Position numbers and translations under genes: made by a program. Below are positions 44,765 to 55,280 of a DNA stretch of 64,000 bases, piece by piece. Position 1 is the first letter of the stretch. Each line of letters starts with the position of its first letter. Where the stretch lies: contig JAOTOM010004373.1 of the NCBI GenBank assembly GCA_034440615.1, forward strand, positions 167,001 through 231,000, in the 5' to 3' direction. Source of the DNA: Ashinkailepas kermadecensis. Lineage: Eukaryota; Arthropoda; Thecostraca; Neolepadidae. The notes beneath the pieces are model-generated. The model made no database searches. It worked only from the letters and a program-made list of their open reading frames with translations, and had not been told where the DNA came from.

Positions 44765-44992
44765 ACAAGGCATCCAGCGGTACAACGCAGTGAACAAGAC
44801 GCGCGTGTCGCGCGGCTACCACGACACGGTGACGCTGTGCTTCGTGCGTCTGGTGGCGGCGGCGCTGAAGAACGGCCCGCACACGCCCACCTTTGAGGCA
44901 TTCCGGCGGGCGCACCCGCACCTCATGCGCTCCGACGTCATCTGGCGGCACTACTCGCCGGCGCGGCTCGACACCGACAGCGCCAGGCAGGG
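44765..44992 (+). CDS. Flavin-reductase-like gene, exon F (last exon found)
   Basis: Acceptor CGTCTCCAG at 44764. It starts with one base completing a Lys codon from exon E, giving QLVKQGIQRYNAVNKT, then VSRGYHDTVTLCFVRLVAAA, FEAFRRAHPHLM, VIWRHYSPARLDTDSARQG. The GIQRYN and GYHDT/S motifs continue the helical domain begun in exon E. Two endings are possible. The frame meets TGA at 44994-44996 directly after SARQG, which would make this the terminal exon. Alternatively GG|GTGAGG at 44992 is a good donor, and a short last exon lies downstream. I found no convincing downstream exon, although CTATTTTCCCCAG at 47136 is a fine acceptor. GC-rich, like exons B and E. Confidence 0.83.
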
Positions 44993-45312
44993 GTGAGGCC
45001 GTGCTGGACCCTTCCCTCGGGTGGAAGGCCGCTCCAGGGACTGGTGAGGCCGTGCTGGACCCTTCCCTCGGGTGGACGGCCACACCAGGAGCGGGTGAGG
45101 CCGTGCTGGACCCTTCCCTCGGATGGATGGCCGCTCCAGGGACGGGTGAGGCCGTGCTGGACCCTTCCCTCGGGTGGAAGGCCGTGTCAGGCACGGGTGA
45201 GGCCGTGCTGGACCCTTCCCTCGGTTGGACGGCCGCACCAGGGACGGGTGAGGCCGTGCTGGACCCTTCCCTCGGGCGGATGGCCGCTCCAGGGACGGGT
45301 CAGGTCGTACCT
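44985..45312. repeat. Minisatellite, 51 bp unit, about 6 copies, starting at the exon F end
   Basis: Unit GGTGAGGCCGTGCTGGACCC, TTCCCTCGGGTGGAAGGCCG, CTCCAGGGACG. The first unit overlaps the end of exon F, and each copy ends in CAGGGAC(G/T)GGTGAGG, a duplicate of the exon F donor (CAGGCAGG|GGTGAGG). 51 bp keeps frames open (GEAVLDPSLGWKAAPGT). Confidence 0.92.
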
Positions 45313-45689
45313 TCCGCTGGGCACGGTTTCCGCATGGATTAATTTTTACGTGACTTAATTATCGGAATGTAAAGTGTATACAATGCTGGAAAATACCTCC
45401 TCTATTCATTGAGTCCCCACGACATGAGCGAAGACGTTACTTTGGACATGCTTCTTTCTCCCTGCAGGAAGTATTGGAATATAAGTCGCTCTTGGTTCAG
45501 TTGGGATAGCTATTCAGCTTACTTACATAAATCATTTGTGTCTGGTTTATGCCACTCTTTGCTACGATGTCCAGTCTGCGGTAAGATTTGAATGGTTCTA
45601 CTGTATGTCTCAAACATAATGGGTTCGATAACGATGCAGTACATCGTTGACTAGGTTTCGTGTGGATGCTTCTGGATGGCTAACGGCCT

Positions 45690-47105
45690 TATAGGTGCTG
45701 CACGGCCCCCACCCCCACATGCTGCACGGCCCATGTAGTCGATGCCCCCACCCCCCACACACACACCTCCACCCCCCACCCCCCACATGCTGCACGGCCC
45801 CCACCCCCACATGCTGCACGGCCCATGTAGTCGATGCCCCCCCCCCACACACACACACACACACACACACCTCCACCCCCCACCCCCCACCCCCCACCCC
45901 CACCCCCACCCCCCACCCCCCACATGCTGCACGGCCCCCACCCCCACATGCTGCACGGCCCATGTAGTCGATGCCCCCCACCCCCACACACACACCTCCA
46001 CCCCCCACCCCCCACATGCTGCACGGCCCCCACCCCCCACATGCTGCACGGCCCATGTAGTCGAGGCCCCCACCCCCACACACACACCTCCACCCCCCAC
46101 CCCCACATGCTGCACGGGCCCACCCCCACATGCTGCACGGCCCATGTAGTCGAGGCCCCCACCCCCACACACACACCTCCACCCCCCACCCCCCACCCCC
46201 CACCCCCACATGCTGCACGGCCCATGTAGACGAGGCCCCCACCCCCACACACACACCTCCACCCCCCACCCCCACATGCTGCACGGCCCATGTAGACGAG
46301 GCCCCCACCCCCACACACACCTCCACCCCCCACCCCCACATGCTGCACGGCCCCCACCCCCACATGCTGCACGGCCCATGTAGTCGATGCCCCCACCCCC
46401 CACACACACCTCCACCCCCCACCCCCACATGCTGCACGGCCCCCCACCCCCACATGCTGCACGGCCCATGTAGTCGAGGCCCCCACCCCCACACACACAC
46501 CTCCACCCCCACCCCCACATGCTGCACGGCCCATGTAGTCGATGCCCCCCACCCCCACACACACACCTCCACCCCCCACCCCCACATGCTGCACGGCCCA
46601 TGTAGTCGAGGCCCCCCACCCCCACACACACACCTCCACCCCCACCCCCACATGCTGCACGGCCCCCACCCCCACATGCTGCACGGCCCATGTAGTCGAG
46701 GCCCCCACACCAACACACACACCTCCACCCCCACCCCCACATGCTGCACGGCCCATGTAGTCGATGCCCCCACCCCCACACACACACCTCCACCCCCCAC
46801 CCCCACATGCTGCACGGCCCATGTAGTCGAGGCCCCCACCCCCCCACACACACCTCCACCCCCACCCCCACATGCTGCACGGCCCCCACCCCCACATGCT
46901 GCACGGCCCATGTAGTCGAGGCCCCCACCCCCACACACACACCTCCACCCCCCACCCCCACATGCTGCACGGCCCATGTAGTCGATGCCCCCCCCCCCCA
47001 CACACACACCTCCACCCCCCACCCCCACATGCTGCACGGCCCATGTAGTCGAGGCCCCCACCCCCACACACACACCTCCACCCCCACCCCCACCACCCAG
47101 CCCCA
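45690..47105. repeat. C-rich minisatellite with (CA)n and CCCCCACCCCC blocks
   Basis: About 20 units of variable length (roughly 50-75 bp), built from ACATGCTGCACGGCCC, ATGTAGTCGAGGCCCCC, ACCCCCACACACACAC and CTCCACCCCC. The minus strand is G-rich with many GGGGGTGGGGG runs. Open frames of up to 498 codons on either strand are Gly/Val/Cys/Trp or Pro/His/Thr repeats. They are not accepted as genes. Confidence 0.96.
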
Positions 47106-49700
47106 ATTATCAACCAACTACTTCCTCTATTTTCCCCAGAATCGAAACTTCATAGCAGATAGTTTCGTTTCACATGCAGTTATGGTACATACAACCTCAA
47201 CATCAACTGATCCTGAAGGAATAGTAAATCGTTGGCCCTCCCCAATCATTGTTGGTACATATCAAAGCTGATCAGCTGGGACCGCTACTGCATTTACCTA
47301 GCCTTGCCTGACATGTATAATCGTAGATCCAGAACTTGTATCTTGTGTCCTGCATCTTAATAATGATACAAATTTATCAAATGCACATCGAAAACAGTTG
47401 TTAATATGATGTGTATGAAATGACGTTAAGGTATTAAACTGACAATTGCTGGGGGAACTTTCATGCCACTAACTTCACAATGGAGTGTGGTGAAATTAAG
47501 ACTGATTGTCACGTAAAAATGAAACATCAATTTTAGCAGTCATATTCAAAGATCATATGAAAAATGTGCCTTTTTGCATTGCTATTGCCTTGTGCTTGGT
47601 TTTAGGCACTATCTTCTATCCAGCATTGCCTCTCCATTTGCCATTATAAAAGCGCGGTTGTTAAATAGCCTGAGCCAATTTGGGAAAATGACCGCATTTG
47701 TTTTGTCCAACATCAATGAATAGGCGTACAGCAATGTTCGCGCCCTATTACCCAGCGAAACGAAGTACCGTAAGATAATTTCAAAGTAAACCAGCATGTT
47801 GTGGCACTCCCAGTTAAGAGATTGAAGACAAAATGGAGTCAAGTATAACTGCGTAAGCGATGTGTAAGCGTTATTCAATTCAACGTCAAGCAAAATATAG
47901 CTGAAGCTAGTTGGAGCCAACACTGCAGCGATTATCACTACACCATCCCAATCCTGATGCGCCATCACAGCCAACACTGCGATTACCACCACACCATCTC
48001 AATCTCGATGCGCCATGAACACGACTGGCAACATTAAGCACCAATGCATGGGACATACTCTGAACATGTGAATGCATGTAATGTAAGGTTCCCTTGCACG
48101 ACATGGGCTGGGATGGACGGGATAACAGTGGTCGGGGTGAGGGAGTGAAAACAAGATTAATGTTTATAATATCAGGGAAGTCTGCCAAAAGCTCACTATT
48201 TTGTGGAAAAAGCAAGGATAGCTGAGTTTGTATTATCATTGGACGGCTAGTATTCATTCAATGCTTGTTTTAAATATATTTCTGAACCTGGAATGTGAAT
48301 ATATGCACCTATGCATGTGCATAATTATGTGAGATAACATCGTTTTAGGATTTTGTTCCAACACAAGAGAGTATAGAGAGACAGCGGTTTTTCGTCGATT
48401 ATTGTAATTAAAAATGGTTATGAAGTTTTTTGACATATGATGCTTCAAGTGTTCCATGGAATAATTTGCTGATAGATGGGGCCTTTCAAAGATACGTTGA
48501 TATTTTGCCGGCAACATTTGGACTTTCCCAAAATCTTGAATTTTTCGCATGCCGGTTTTTGTTCAAAGTTGGGGTTTGCACTTTGAGGAGAGGGATGCCT
48601 TCAACGATACTTCATTGTCTTTTGTGTAATAACCAATTGTTTAGTTAGTGCCTCAGACTATACTGCGGTAGTTTATATATTGGAGCATCAATTCATTATA
48701 AGGGTTCAATATAACTCCATTTGGAAGGAAATGTAATACCCTACAAGTAACACTTATTCTGATATCCATATCCAATCCAATCTAATTTACATATATCCAA
48801 TAGCATATCCAATATGCTAACAATATCTGATGCAGTTTGAATGTGTATGGAAAATTTCACATAACATCCATCTTCATCTATGAACAATCATAGATAACAC
48901 CATTTTTTCTTCAGATTTTGTATTTCAGTCTTTGACCATTTCAGTCTTTTTTATTTAACCTTTAACCCTATAGCATTCGTTCATTTGTTTTCTGTGACTT
49001 GTTTCTCTTGTCGTGTGTGTTTGATGACATGGTACGGAGGTATTCAGTGAGGGGAATTTGCACTGCATTTTTGTATAATGCTGGAGGCAATGTTGCATTT
49101 GACTTATTTTGCTGATCGTTTCTATTAGTGATTTTAAAGAATTAAAACCGTCCATCAAGGTGCTCCAAATTATTAGCATCGACTATCGATGGCGATTATT
49201 TAATAAACGATGCGTTAATGAACAGTGCATCGTGATGAAAACGACAATGGATTGTTTCGTTTTCTCGTAAAGAAATGATCGAACATGAGGCAAATGCGAC
49301 GTGAAAAGGCTTACGTAGTGTAAACCTAACCAACTCTAGCACTGTTTGATGGACAACTAGGTTTTCAGGCACATTGAAGCCGAAGCTAACCACGTGAAGG
49401 CTGTGTGCTGGCAGTGCCCTGCAGCTTAATTTAGGTGGAAACCAGTACCTAACGTTTTGACCTCCTGTGGACAGAGTTTGACTTCTTGAATTGACTTCCG
49501 TCAAACCTCGCAATATTCAGCTGTAGGCACATTTACATCATTCACCATATCCGATTCCTGGCATCTGTTGCATCACAATCTTGCGAACAGATGCAATGTG
49601 GACATATCAACGTCATCTTTTGACTCTCATATTGCCAAATTATTTCGACGTTGCGGCTGGTTTCGACGTCGTCGCCTTCTACCACTCCCATTGCGAAAAA
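47106..49700. other. AT-rich DNA, no gene recognised
   Basis: Possible downstream intron or flank of the flavin-reductase gene. A near-consensus acceptor (CTCTATTTTCCCCAG) is at 47136, but the sequence after it meets a stop within five codons in the needed phase. Short duplications occur at 47935-48010 (CACACCATC-CAATC--GATGCGCCAT twice). Nothing else is recognised. Confidence 0.45.
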
Positions 49701-49710
49701 AAAATGTGAA

Positions 49711-49895
49711 TTTGAGCACACCGCTGATTCGGGGTAATTCAGCCTCCATGGTGTGATTTGAGCACACCGCTGATTCGGGGTAATGGCCTCCATGGTGTGA
49801 TTTGAGCACACCGCTGATTCAGGGTAATGGCCTCCATGGTGTGATTTGAGCACACCGCTGATTCAGGGTAATGGCCTCCATGGTGTGATTTGAGC
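49711..49895. repeat. Short tandem repeat, 44 bp unit, four copies
   Basis: TTTGAGCACACCGCTGATTC, (A/G)GGGTAATGGCCTCCATGG, TGTGA, repeated four times; the first copy differs slightly (AATTCAGCCTCC). Confidence 0.95.
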
Positions 49896-51559
49896 GGGTC
49901 GGGAATGCGCATTACATTTTAGCTCATTTTTGTTTAATATAAAAAGGTTTCTTTTCTAAGAAGCCGACCTGATGTGACCTGACCCAAGCTGACGCAGTCA
50001 ATGTTGCAGGTTTGTGCCACCCGACCTTGAGCCGCTGCCTGAGCTGAGCTGACCTGACCTGGGTCAGGTCTCACCATCTGACTGGCATGCGTGGGTCAAA
50101 TCTCACTGGACTCTCATTCCAAGAGTCCTGGTAGCTCTGGCATTGTCAGATAGCTCAAGACGTACCTCGACGAACGTGGAACTCGCGTGTCGTCAGAATT
50201 GTGTTTGTACGTGCGCTGCGTTGTTCCACGCTCGGTTTGTTCGTGCTCTTTTACTTTTTGTTTGTTATTTGTCAAGCGCTGCGCCAGAGTTCCGTGAAGT
50301 TGGCGTTATTGGCTTGATACCGGCAGCAGGAGTGGAGAACGGATATAATCGTGCAAACGTGTATGATGTGTGAACTTCAGCGTTGTTTGATACCCATGCG
50401 AGTTGATACGCTAGTGTGGACATATATGGCCGTGCGGGCATACGCCGAGTTTGCCACGTCTGTCCCGCCCGTGCGTGAATGTGGCGCAGCAAGCCACGTA
50501 GAACTGGAGGCGAGCGACTAGGTGCGCTGCTCACTTAGCTTCTTGCACAGTCGGTTTATGAATAAGATCGGCAGTGGTCAGCCAGTTAAATCTACAACAC
50601 ACCATCCGGCCTCGTTAAGCGGTGAACTAGGATGGTGAGGTTCCATGGATATGCGTGGTGTCTTCGGAAGACGGGGCAATAGGCAAACGGGGCAATTGCG
50701 TGCTCCTTTTCCTAGGGGACGGCACAATAGCATCTTGACTGCAGACTGTGGGAAACCGAACAACGCTTGGGGGAGGGTTTCGCCCCTCCCCATATATCTC
50801 AGTAACTACTGAAAGTATAAACTCCAAATTTGGAGGAGGGATTACAGTTGAAAGGAACTATCTGCGATATACATTTTAAGGCTGTAGATCAATGCATTAG
50901 GGCCAAATGAGGTGGACCGATCGGCCAGCGCGCGGACGAAACCTTTGTGGCGGCCGGTCGATCGACTTTAAACCACCTCAATTCCTATGTGCGCCAAAGA
51001 TTTCAAAATTAGTTCTGCTTACGATGTGCTTACCAATTTACAACAGTCACAAAGACCTCATTACAATATCCCTGGCCGTCCATGAGATACCTTCGAAAAA
51101 TAGGATTGGTGGGCGGATCCGCTCCTCCGGGGTGTGTGATAAGCGCTGAGCTGAAAGAAAATATGAAGCACATTTTTTCCAAATATTGTTCAGAAAATAT
51201 ATTTCTGATCATACTTTAAGGAGCATACACTTCCCAGGGGGCGAAAGTGGCTGTCCCTCTCTAAGAGGCCGTTTTTTCCAAAAATGTGCACTAAGATGTA
51301 TTTCTCCGAACGTACAACCATTGTATAAGGCAATTAGTGTCCTAAACAGAGCCTACGAGTGTTTGCTGTTCAAATCTGATTTTTTCGATACCTGCCTCCC
51401 CCACCCAAGCCGGTCTTCTGGACTCGCCCCTGTCCTCCCTCTCCCACAGATTATGCATATGGGCATCGCCATGGAGCTTGGATAGGGAGAAGAGGGGTAG
51501 CGAGACGGTCTTTGGCTCCATTTTTTCCATAAGACACCATACACCATGAAACATGGTAT
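49896..51559. other. Mixed sequence with fragments of DNA-transposon type
   Basis: A CCTGACCTGGGTCAGG near-palindrome is at 50055-50075. Inverted words GAGGTGGACCGATCGGCC and GGCCGGTCGATCG...CCACCTC at 50909-50985 form a possible hairpin. GGGCGGATCCGCTCCTCC at 51110 resembles the end of the MITE at 51560. No gene is recognised. Confidence 0.4.
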
Positions 51560-52220
51560 CACTGGCGGATCTAGCCCACCGGTTTGGGGGGGGGGCCAAC
51601 TTTCGGTTTTCGGCGTCAGCCCGCCCCCTCCACCCCTCCCCTCCCCCAGTGGCGTACTTAAGATCAGGGGAGGGGTCGAAAGGATTTGGAGGGTGCCCAT
51701 TCTCCCACTATTTTCGGTAAAAGCATCGGATTTCTACCACTATTTGTCAAATGGACCCATTTTGTTTACAATAATAATAAATGACAACATAATTTCCTAT
51801 GTAGGGGCCACAGCCTACCTCCACCGCTTCTAAGTTACGGGATTTTTGTTCTTGTTTACCAAAACACTCACGTTCACGTTCAACGTCTTGTACCACGTCA
51901 ACGTTCGTGTACGTGTACACACTGGCAGATCCGATTTTGTCAGCTCTTGCTGTAAGCAGAACTTGAGCAGCATAGAACCCTCGATGTGTGTCAGAATGTG
52001 CTATGCTACCATATTGGCTTCCAAACAATTATTAAAAATACCTTTAAAATTGGAGATTCTTTCATCCAGACTATATTTTTTAACCTCGGCAAAGGTTACT
52101 GCATTTTAATCCAGTTTACTTCTGTTGGTTTCGGGGGGGGTCAAAAGACACTATGGCCCCCCTTTTAAGCGCTTCGGGGGGGGCCATGGCCGGAATGGCC
52201 CCTCCCTAGATCCGCTAGTG
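51560..52220. mobile_element. MITE with CACT(G/A)GCGGATCTAG ends
   Basis: The left end CACTGGCGGATCTAG is inverted at the right end (CTAGATCCGCTAGTG). Flanks are CATGGTAT (51552-51559) and CATGGCAT (52221-52228), an 8 bp repeat with one mismatch, which fits a hAT-type element. The interior holds G/C homopolymer runs and a block (AGTGGCGTACTTAAGATCAG onward) whose downstream words (CCACTATTTGTCAAATGGAC) resemble 54140-54175, so another repeat may be nested inside. No coding capacity. Confidence 0.65.
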
Positions 52221-52494
52221 CATGGCATAATGTTAAATTGTATGACGCGTGAAGGAGCGTTTCCTTCTGACCCCCACCGTGTTGGTGCCCGTGATTACAC
52301 CCACGGAATGAGGTCTGCTCTCTATCGCTGCAGGAATGGAGGAAGGAATCCCCGGAAATTAATGGACGTAGGCCTCGTGAAAGTTTTGCTAGGGACTATG
52401 GGCGTGGCTCATCGACGGTTGTAGAACAAGCGGCACCGTGTCCGTGCTTTGGTTACATCAGAAGCCGGACTAAAAACGCTCCGGTAGAAAACAG

Positions 52495-52566
52495 TGGAGA
52501 TGCCGGGGATCGAACCCGGGGCCTTTCACATGCAAAGCGAACGCGCTACCACTGCGCTACATCCCC
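52495..52566 (-). tRNA. tRNA-Ala (anticodon TGC)
   Basis: The 72 nt minus-strand sequence folds as a full cloverleaf. The acceptor stem GGGGATG pairs with CATCTCC (one G:U). The D arm is GCGC-AGTGGTA-GCGC. The anticodon stem TTCGC/GTGAA encloses loop TTTGCAT with anticodon TGC. The T arm is CCGGG-TTCGATC-CCCGG and the discriminator is A. A box (TAGCGCAGTGG) and B box (GGTTCGATCC) are intact, CCA is not encoded and there is no intron. It matches animal tRNA-Ala-TGC closely, so it is probably functional. Confidence 0.93.
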
Positions 52567-54423
52567 GCGTCGGCAAATTGTCCCAATAAACGTATACAAT
52601 GAATTCTTTATTTTACTTTTGTTCGGTTTGCAATAGTCCATTTTTTTCCCCTATGAGAGCCTTTTCTCTCATGCTACTTTCCACACCCAATGGTTTCAAC
52701 TTTTAACAACGTTTGTAAAGCTGGAAAAGTTTTCGTATTGAGCACTCACCACCGACTATGCACAAGTTACTGTCCGTGGCAGTGGCGTCGCCACGAAATT
52801 CTTCCAGGGGGGCAATGTTCATAGGGGGACTCCTGTTCCCCAAAAGGGGGCCTCCACTGTTTTTTTTTTATATTATTAAACAGAATATGCATGGGTGAAT
52901 ACGAACCTAACAAAATAATCCATCACAAAAAAAGAAGAAAAAAAACCATTCATTCAGGCACATCATACCTTTCTGTGTTGCCATATATCATCAACAATGA
53001 CATCCTCTATGGCAAGGTAGACTTTTTTTTAACGTTATCTTTATGAATTATATGAACTAGATTCTGTCTTCAGTTTTCGTTTGATTTGTATAATTCCATA
53101 AAGTAACGTCCAAGACATTTCTTTAGCACTGCTTTTTTCCTTGGCACCTGTTCTATTCTGGGAAATATTTGGCAAATTACACTGTTCCAGGAGGACCTGT
53201 GTTAGGACCTCCTATTGCTTTTTAATCTCTTAGCATGGTTCCCGAATGGGAACATGATTTCATATTGATGTCTTGTTTGTTCTTGGCATGGTGCATCATT
53301 TACGCAAAACGCAATAGCAAGAATCATTTTTTTCGCTGAAAACTAAGCCATACCAGGGTATAAATAAGCAAATGTGCATAAATACGTCCGTGCCAAAACA
53401 AACCAATATCTGTATGCTTTATCGACGAGAAGAATCTTCCCACTGGCCTCTAGATTGTAGCGAGCTGGTGGGGCTCGTGCTGAGCATATCTGAAAGTTAT
53501 CTCCCATTGATCAACCCACTTCTATGTCCATCAAGTTTAACTGAATATAGCTAGGTTCATCACTACTGTTAGTAATTCCCACCAGCTTGATCTCATACAC
53601 AAGCTGAAACGATCATTTCTCAGTCCTCGGGATCATTTCTCAGTCCTCGGACGACAATTTCGCGAATGCGACAACGATAAGTGAATTTAATTGGTTTTCT
53701 GATCGTCATCTTAGGGATTTTTTATTATAGCATTTGGTGCTGGCTGCAAAGCACTTGGCACAGACGCTAAGATAGTAAATCCTCCGCGAATAAATTCACG
53801 GCAAGAACAAGAATTGAACAACAATGCATCAATGGCAATGCAACAATGTAACAATGATAATGCATAAATAATGCAAAACCTTCTAATTCCACGCCTTCAC
53901 GCCCATGGTTATCGCTGTGCTGTACCGTTTTGTAAATTGTGTCGTTGAGAAGGTACTGAAGCTGGGAAGCTCTAATCATGCAGGCTGTAATCACAGAAGA
54001 CAACTTTGTAGGAAGAAAATACGTTTTAAAACATCGTTCCTCCCATTTAATATGGGGCATCGGTGTTGTTTTGTATGTTTGTGAGGGGGAATTTTCCCCC
54101 GAAATGTTGACCTTGCTCCATGGGCGTAAGTTTTCCGATTTAGACCACTATTTTGTCAAAGGGGACCATTTTAAATACAATAATTAGTGATCGACTGGAT
54201 TATCCTGTGGAGGGGCCTAATCTATCGCTATCGTTTCTGATTCGTCTGATTTCAACCCTAGCTCCCCCATCCTGTTCGAATATATTATTTTGGTATCCCT
54301 TGACAAGTCACCTCGCACTGCTGAAATTACACCTACGCAAATCACTTTAAAATATAAAATTTCCCAATTTCAGACATTCCGGTTCATAGTGCCCGGTCGC
54401 CACGACTCCAACGTTATTGCACG
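52567..54423. other. AT-rich DNA with MITE fragments, no gene recognised
   Basis: A short element-like piece bounded by CAGTGGCGTCGCCACG (52772) and GGCCTCCACTG (52860) resembles hAT-type ends. A direct repeat of GGATCATTTCTCAGTCCTCG occurs at about 53610-53650. The segment 54090-54235 (ATGGGCGTAAG..., CCACTATTTTGTCAAAGGGG) is related to 51650-51830. Confidence 0.45.
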
Positions 54424-54429
54424 TGCACA
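54424..54429. repeat. 6 bp target-site duplication (left), TGCACA
   Basis: TGCACA precedes CTAGGGTGTGTC and is repeated at 58177-58182 directly after GACACACCCTAG. Because the repeat overlaps the terminal palindromic bases, a 4 bp (GCAC) reading is also possible. Confidence 0.7.
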
Positions 54430-54724
54430 CTAGGGTGTGTCGCCTGAACGGTTTTTCTTATGCATAGTGAAATTATCGTGCAGATCACCTAAAAAAACCC
54501 TGTGGTCGAAACCAAATCGAAATCAAACAATAAACAAAATATGCGACAGGCCGATAAAGAAACAAATTTGCCGGGCGCCCGGCGTTGAAGTCTCCAGTGA
54601 TGGCGCTCCGTTGCGATTGGCATCTAACACCACGCGTCGGCCGCCGTCGGAGCGCCGCCGCGGCGCTGTGACGAAAAAGGCGGCAGTCGGTGCTGTGGAT
54701 GACTTATGAATGGATTCTGGTAAT
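54430..54724 (+). repeat. Left terminal inverted repeat of the DNA transposon
   Basis: About 295 bp, including the internal palindrome GCCGGGCGCCCGGC. It is the inverse of 57870-58176. Confidence 0.9.
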
Positions 54725-55280
54725 TCAAAAACAGATCAGGGGAGCCGGGATATATCTGATTGTAAAGATTAAACTTCACTGAAGGACTGATCGCTCCACT
54801 TTCCTTTGTCTGTGCTCTACCTTTCACAGTGCTATGAATCATCATTCGAATAAATTGCGTACGCACTAACGACACAAAATAGCTTCGCATGCCATACATC
54901 CCTGTTTTATTAGTCAATCCAAGTCTCCTGTTCCTTTTCGTTACTCAAGTTTCAAGGGAAACTGGGATTATCAGCAGTAGGGACAACCTATTAACGAGGG
55001 CGACACGAACCGGCGGCGATCGTCGCATGGCGCGGGGGAGGGGCTGGGATGGGGCGGGAGACGGCCGGCGCACGGTGAGGGTAGAGAACACAAAGAGCGA
55101 GACAGGGCAGGGGAGGGGAGGGGGAGACAGGGGAGGGGAGGGCCGCCGAGACAAGGCAGTCGGCGGCGGAGACCCGGCGGGACGGCCCGAAAAAGAGTGG
55201 TTTGGTGTCTGCAAGTTGTGCCCACTGCCTGTGAAGTGTGATATTACCTGTGTCGGTGTGATCGGGGTAAGAGTTCGAAC
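54725..55280 (+). promoter_or_regulatory. Presumed promoter and 5' leader of the transposase gene
   Basis: After the left arm comes 230 bp of AT-rich sequence. Then 55000-55200 is strongly G-rich (GGGGAGGGGAGGGGGAGACA), CpG-containing and purine-biased on the plus strand. This is what an unmethylated promoter region could look like. No TATA box is obvious. Open frames on both strands here are composition effects. Confidence 0.4.

Noticed and set aside
45610..47117. Three overlapping minus frames of 474-498 codons rich in Gly, Val, Cys and Trp
   Set aside because: All three frames of the same strand are open, which is a compositional effect of the C-rich tandem repeat.
47128..47160. Terminal exon of the flavin-reductase gene after acceptor CTCTATTTTCCCCAG
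   Set aside because: The acceptor is good, but in the required phase only four codons follow before TAG, and they do not resemble any expected C-terminus. Left open rather than called.
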